From Leptospira levettii (GTDB taxonomy: Bacteria > Spirochaetota > Leptospiria > Leptospirales > Leptospiraceae): a stretch of DNA of 64,000 nt. Positions 61,792 through 64,000 of the stretch are shown here, piece after piece. The notes beneath the pieces were generated by a model. The model ran no database searches, was not told the DNA's origin, and saw nothing but the letters and a program-made list of their open reading frames with translations. The translations under genes were made by a program, and so were the position numbers. Position 1 is the stretch's first letter; each line of letters begins with the position of its first letter. The stretch is from NCBI RefSeq assembly GCF_002812085.1, contig NZ_NPDM01000009.1, forward strand, positions 20,246 to 84,245, given 5' to 3'.

Positions 61792-63204
61792 TCAAAATAA
61801 GTTCACTTTCTTAAATTTCTTAATTTCAAATCCCAAAACTTCATATTTTTCTATAAATCGATAACTCTCTTTGGGTTCAACCTTCAAATTGTTACCACCT
61901 AATTTTCTCGAAACCAAACAAATATAAGTCTGATTTGCGGTTTCAAGATTATAATTCCAATCGAAATGAATATCCTGAACTTTATTCCATTTTAAATAAA
62001 GATTAAAAAATTCTGGAAATGCATCTGTCAGAACCAAAGGACCAGGACATTTGCCACTTATTACTTGGGTTGCTCCGCGCCAATCTTCCTTAAATTCTAT
62101 ATAGAAATTTTTTCTGAGACTCATTAACGAAAAAACTACAGATAAAATCAAAATTAAAATAAAAAATTTAAAGTACTTTAACGAAGACATTTCAACAGAA
62201 ATAAAATAATAGATCAGTGGTAAAGTAACGATCCAATTCCTGCTTGTGGTAATTGGAATATAAAATGAAAATAAGGTAGTAAGGAATATGATTGATAAAG
62301 CAACAAAAAGATAAATTGTCGAAGTTTGAAAATTCCAATTAGATATTTTTATATTAACCAAATTTCGAATCAATAATACTAAAAATAAAATCAAAGGCAA
62401 AATCACAGTGAGAATAAGATGTTTTATTGATACCGAAAAAAATAAGTTATAAAATCCTAAGAATAATATTGAATCAGGAGCCGAAATCCAACCAGCGGTT
62501 TCAATTCTACCAGCTTGTTTTAGATGAATAAGAAATGGAAAATAGGCCAAAATAACTATAATCCCAATTGTCAAGAATACAATAGATATTTTACGTTCAG
62601 AAAAAGAATGAATGAGAAATAGGAATAAAATCAGAAATCCCGAGTATATAAAGCCAAATAAGTGTATATAAGAAATTAATATCGATAGAACCAATAACGA
62701 TATCAAAATGCTTTTCTGCTTGATGACCGGATTCTTTAGTTTTGTTACTAACAAAAAGAAGATCGTTGATAGTAACAATAATAAAGAGTAAGACCTAACC
62801 TCTTGTGCATAATAAATTGCTCCTGGAGAAACTGAGAATAAAAACAAGAATAGAAGCCTTATTTTTATAGATAAATGCCCAGACAACAACCAAACCAGGA
62901 TAAGATTTAGAATAGAAACAGTTAAGGAAAAAATTTTTGCTAAAATTTCCTGGTTCTGAAATGGAATTTTCAACCAAAGTTTTAAGATAATTTGGAACAA
63001 TGGTGGATGCGGATCTGAAGAAATGACTTTAAAGAATTCTGACCAACTATCGATGGAGGATGAATGTACAGAAAATAATTCATCTCCCCATAAACTCTGA
63101 CGATCTAACTGATATACTCTTAAAAATACACCTATCCCCAAAAATAGGGAAATCATTAAGGTCAACCTAAACCTTGACATTCGGTGTGATTTATCTGTGC
63201 TCAT
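61792..63204 (-). CDS. Membrane glycosyltransferase of the PMT/ArnT (GT-C) type
   Basis: The 470-residue protein has about ten to twelve transmembrane segments. The first extracytoplasmic loop reads RVYQLDRQSLWGDELFSVHS with the Asp-Glu motif typical of GT-C enzymes, followed by SSDPHPPLFQIILKLW. A GAGG site precedes the ATG. It probably transfers a sugar from a polyprenyl-phosphate donor to a surface acceptor; the sugar is unknown. Confidence 0.82.
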   Translation of the reverse strand: MSTDKSHRMSRFRLTLMISLFLGIGVFLRVYQLDRQSLWGDELFSVHSSSIDSWSEFFKVISSDPHPPLFQIILKLWLKIPFQNQEILAKIFSLTVSILNLILVWLLSGHLSIKIRLLFLFLFSVSPGAIYYAQEVRSYSLLLLLSTIFFLLVTKLKNPVIKQKSILISLLVLSILISYIHLFGFIYSGFLILFLFLIHSFSERKISIVFLTIGIIVILAYFPFLIHLKQAGRIETAGWISAPDSILFLGFYNLFFSVSIKHLILTVILPLILFLVLLIRNLVNIKISNWNFQTSTIYLFVALSIIFLTTLFSFYIPITTSRNWIVTLPLIYYFISVEMSSLKYFKFFILILILSVVFSLMSLRKNFYIEFKEDWRGATQVISGKCPGPLVLTDAFPEFFNLYLKWNKVQDIHFDWNYNLETANQTYICLVSRKLGGNNLKVEPKESYRFIEKYEVLGFEIKKFKKVNLF

Positions 63205-63388
63205 CTTTCCTCAAATTTATTTGCCATGATTCAACTTAAACAAATCAAATTAAGCCCTGCTATATTTGAATGATTCATCTAATAATTTAAAAAAAACCAG
63301 AAAATAGATAGACATTTCGCTCAAATTTTCCGCTCATTAAATATTCAATCATTTTTCATATTAGCACTGCAAAAAATACCAATCACTA

Positions 63389-64000
63389 ATGAAAGTCCTA
63401 GTTCACATTTTCATCTTCATTATAGCTTGTATTTTTCCAATCCTTAAATTTCACTTAGTTCACTTAAATGGTAACTTAATCGGAGACGGCTTAGATAATT
63501 TACTCGTATTAACTATATTAGAGCGTAATATAATTAACGCGAAAGAATTCATTAACAATCTCAATATCGAAAGTTTATATGCAAGTAATGCGTTTTATCC
63601 CTATCAACACACAGCTCTTTTCACCGAACCGATGTATTTTCCATCGTTTCTTTATGCTATTGTAAAGTATTTTACAAACAATCAATCCATAGCTTACAAT
63701 GGATTGTTTTTGATTGCATCTTTAGTAAATTTCTATAGTTTTTATTTTTTATGCAGACAACTCAAATTCACAAATAAAAACAGCACAATTGGATCTCTTA
63801 TTTTTGCAAATGGGCACTATTTTGCCATTCAAAATATACATTTACAGAATCAGTTCGCCTTTGGATTTCCATTAATTCTAGCATTTTCGATTTTATTTAA
63901 AAACACCAAAAGAAATAAATTTCTATTTTTAATCTTTTTAACTCTGTTACTTCAATTTTTATCTAGTAATTACTATGGACTCTTTCTTTTTTATTTCTTT
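63389..64000 (+). CDS. Polytopic membrane protein, N-terminal part (runs off the window)
   Basis: An uninterrupted plus-strand frame runs from ATG 63389 to the window end (204 codons). It begins with a hydrophobic segment (VHIFIFIIACIFPIL), followed by a polar loop GDGLDNLLVLTILERN and several further hydrophobic segments. The layout, with an acidic first loop after TM1, resembles GT-C-type glycosyltransferases but no specific family is recognised. The start lacks a clear ribosome site. The 184-base gap upstream is AT-rich with no recognised element. Confidence 0.6.
   Translation, partial: MKVLVHIFIFIIACIFPILKFHLVHLNGNLIGDGLDNLLVLTILERNIINAKEFINNLNIESLYASNAFYPYQHTALFTEPMYFPSFLYAIVKYFTNNQSIAYNGLFLIASLVNFYSFYFLCRQLKFTNKNSTIGSLIFANGHYFAIQNIHLQNQFAFGFPLILAFSILFKNTKRNKFLFLIFLTLLLQFLSSNYYGLFLFYFF

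Overview
The window looks like a chromosomal segment of a spirochaete of the genus Leptospira, probably a saprophytic species close to L. biflexa. The reasons are the base composition and codon use, the characteristic ribosomal and RNA polymerase proteins (RpoB with Asn at the rifampicin Ser531 position, RpoC with a long acidic tail), a SufCDSU iron-sulfur locus, leptospiral lipoprotein style, and LPS-type genes such as hldD. The species is inferred from sequence features and was not confirmed by a database search. No insertion sequence, prophage, CRISPR array or rRNA gene was seen, and no gene-free stretch exceeds 300 bases.

Positions 1-4744 hold an iron-sulfur cluster operon on the minus strand: sufC, sufD, a Rieske ferredoxin, sufS, sufU, sufT and the start of a gamma-glutamyltransferase gene. 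It is driven from a promoter whose start site coincides with a Fur/PerR-type palindrome. Positions 4794-12355 hold a c-di-GMP phosphodiesterase, glgC, and a tightly packed run ccmA-ccmB-ccmC, response regulator-phosphatase, purC-purS-purQ. Positions 12365-22469 are mixed: a secreted TPR protein, an orphan ABC ATPase, HMG-CoA lyase, a TIGR02757 protein, two tRNAs, purA-hisZ, a fused acyltransferase/glycerol-3-phosphate dehydrogenase and a PAS histidine kinase.

Positions 22514-52603 are one enormous minus-strand information-processing cluster, read from high to low coordinates: tRNA-Thr, tRNA-Trp, secE, nusG, rplKAJL, rpoBC, rpsLG, an EF-G-like gene, tuf, then the S10, spc and alpha blocks (rpsJ to rplQ). 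These encode the RNA polymerase core, most ribosomal proteins, SecY/SecE, Adk, IF-1 and elongation factors. Internal hairpins (rplL/rpoB, rpoC/rpsL, rpsG/EF-G) probably tune the ratio of its parts, and a clear intrinsic terminator closes it after rplQ. IF-1 appears to start at a CTG codon.

Positions 52739-59163 carry a stand-alone HATPase protein, an SDR reductase, an ArsR-type regulator, hldD (LPS heptose), a UbiD-type decarboxylase and an APP1/DUF2183 phosphatase-like protein. From about 59167 to the end the DNA becomes visibly more AT-rich and encodes membrane acyltransferase and glycosyltransferase genes, the edge of a surface-polysaccharide or glycan-modification region that continues past the window.

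The points most worth following are the CTG start of infA, the acyltransferase-GpsA fusion, the Fur/PerR-like operator on a suf operon that lacks sufB and carries ggt, and the divergent EF-G at the fusA position.
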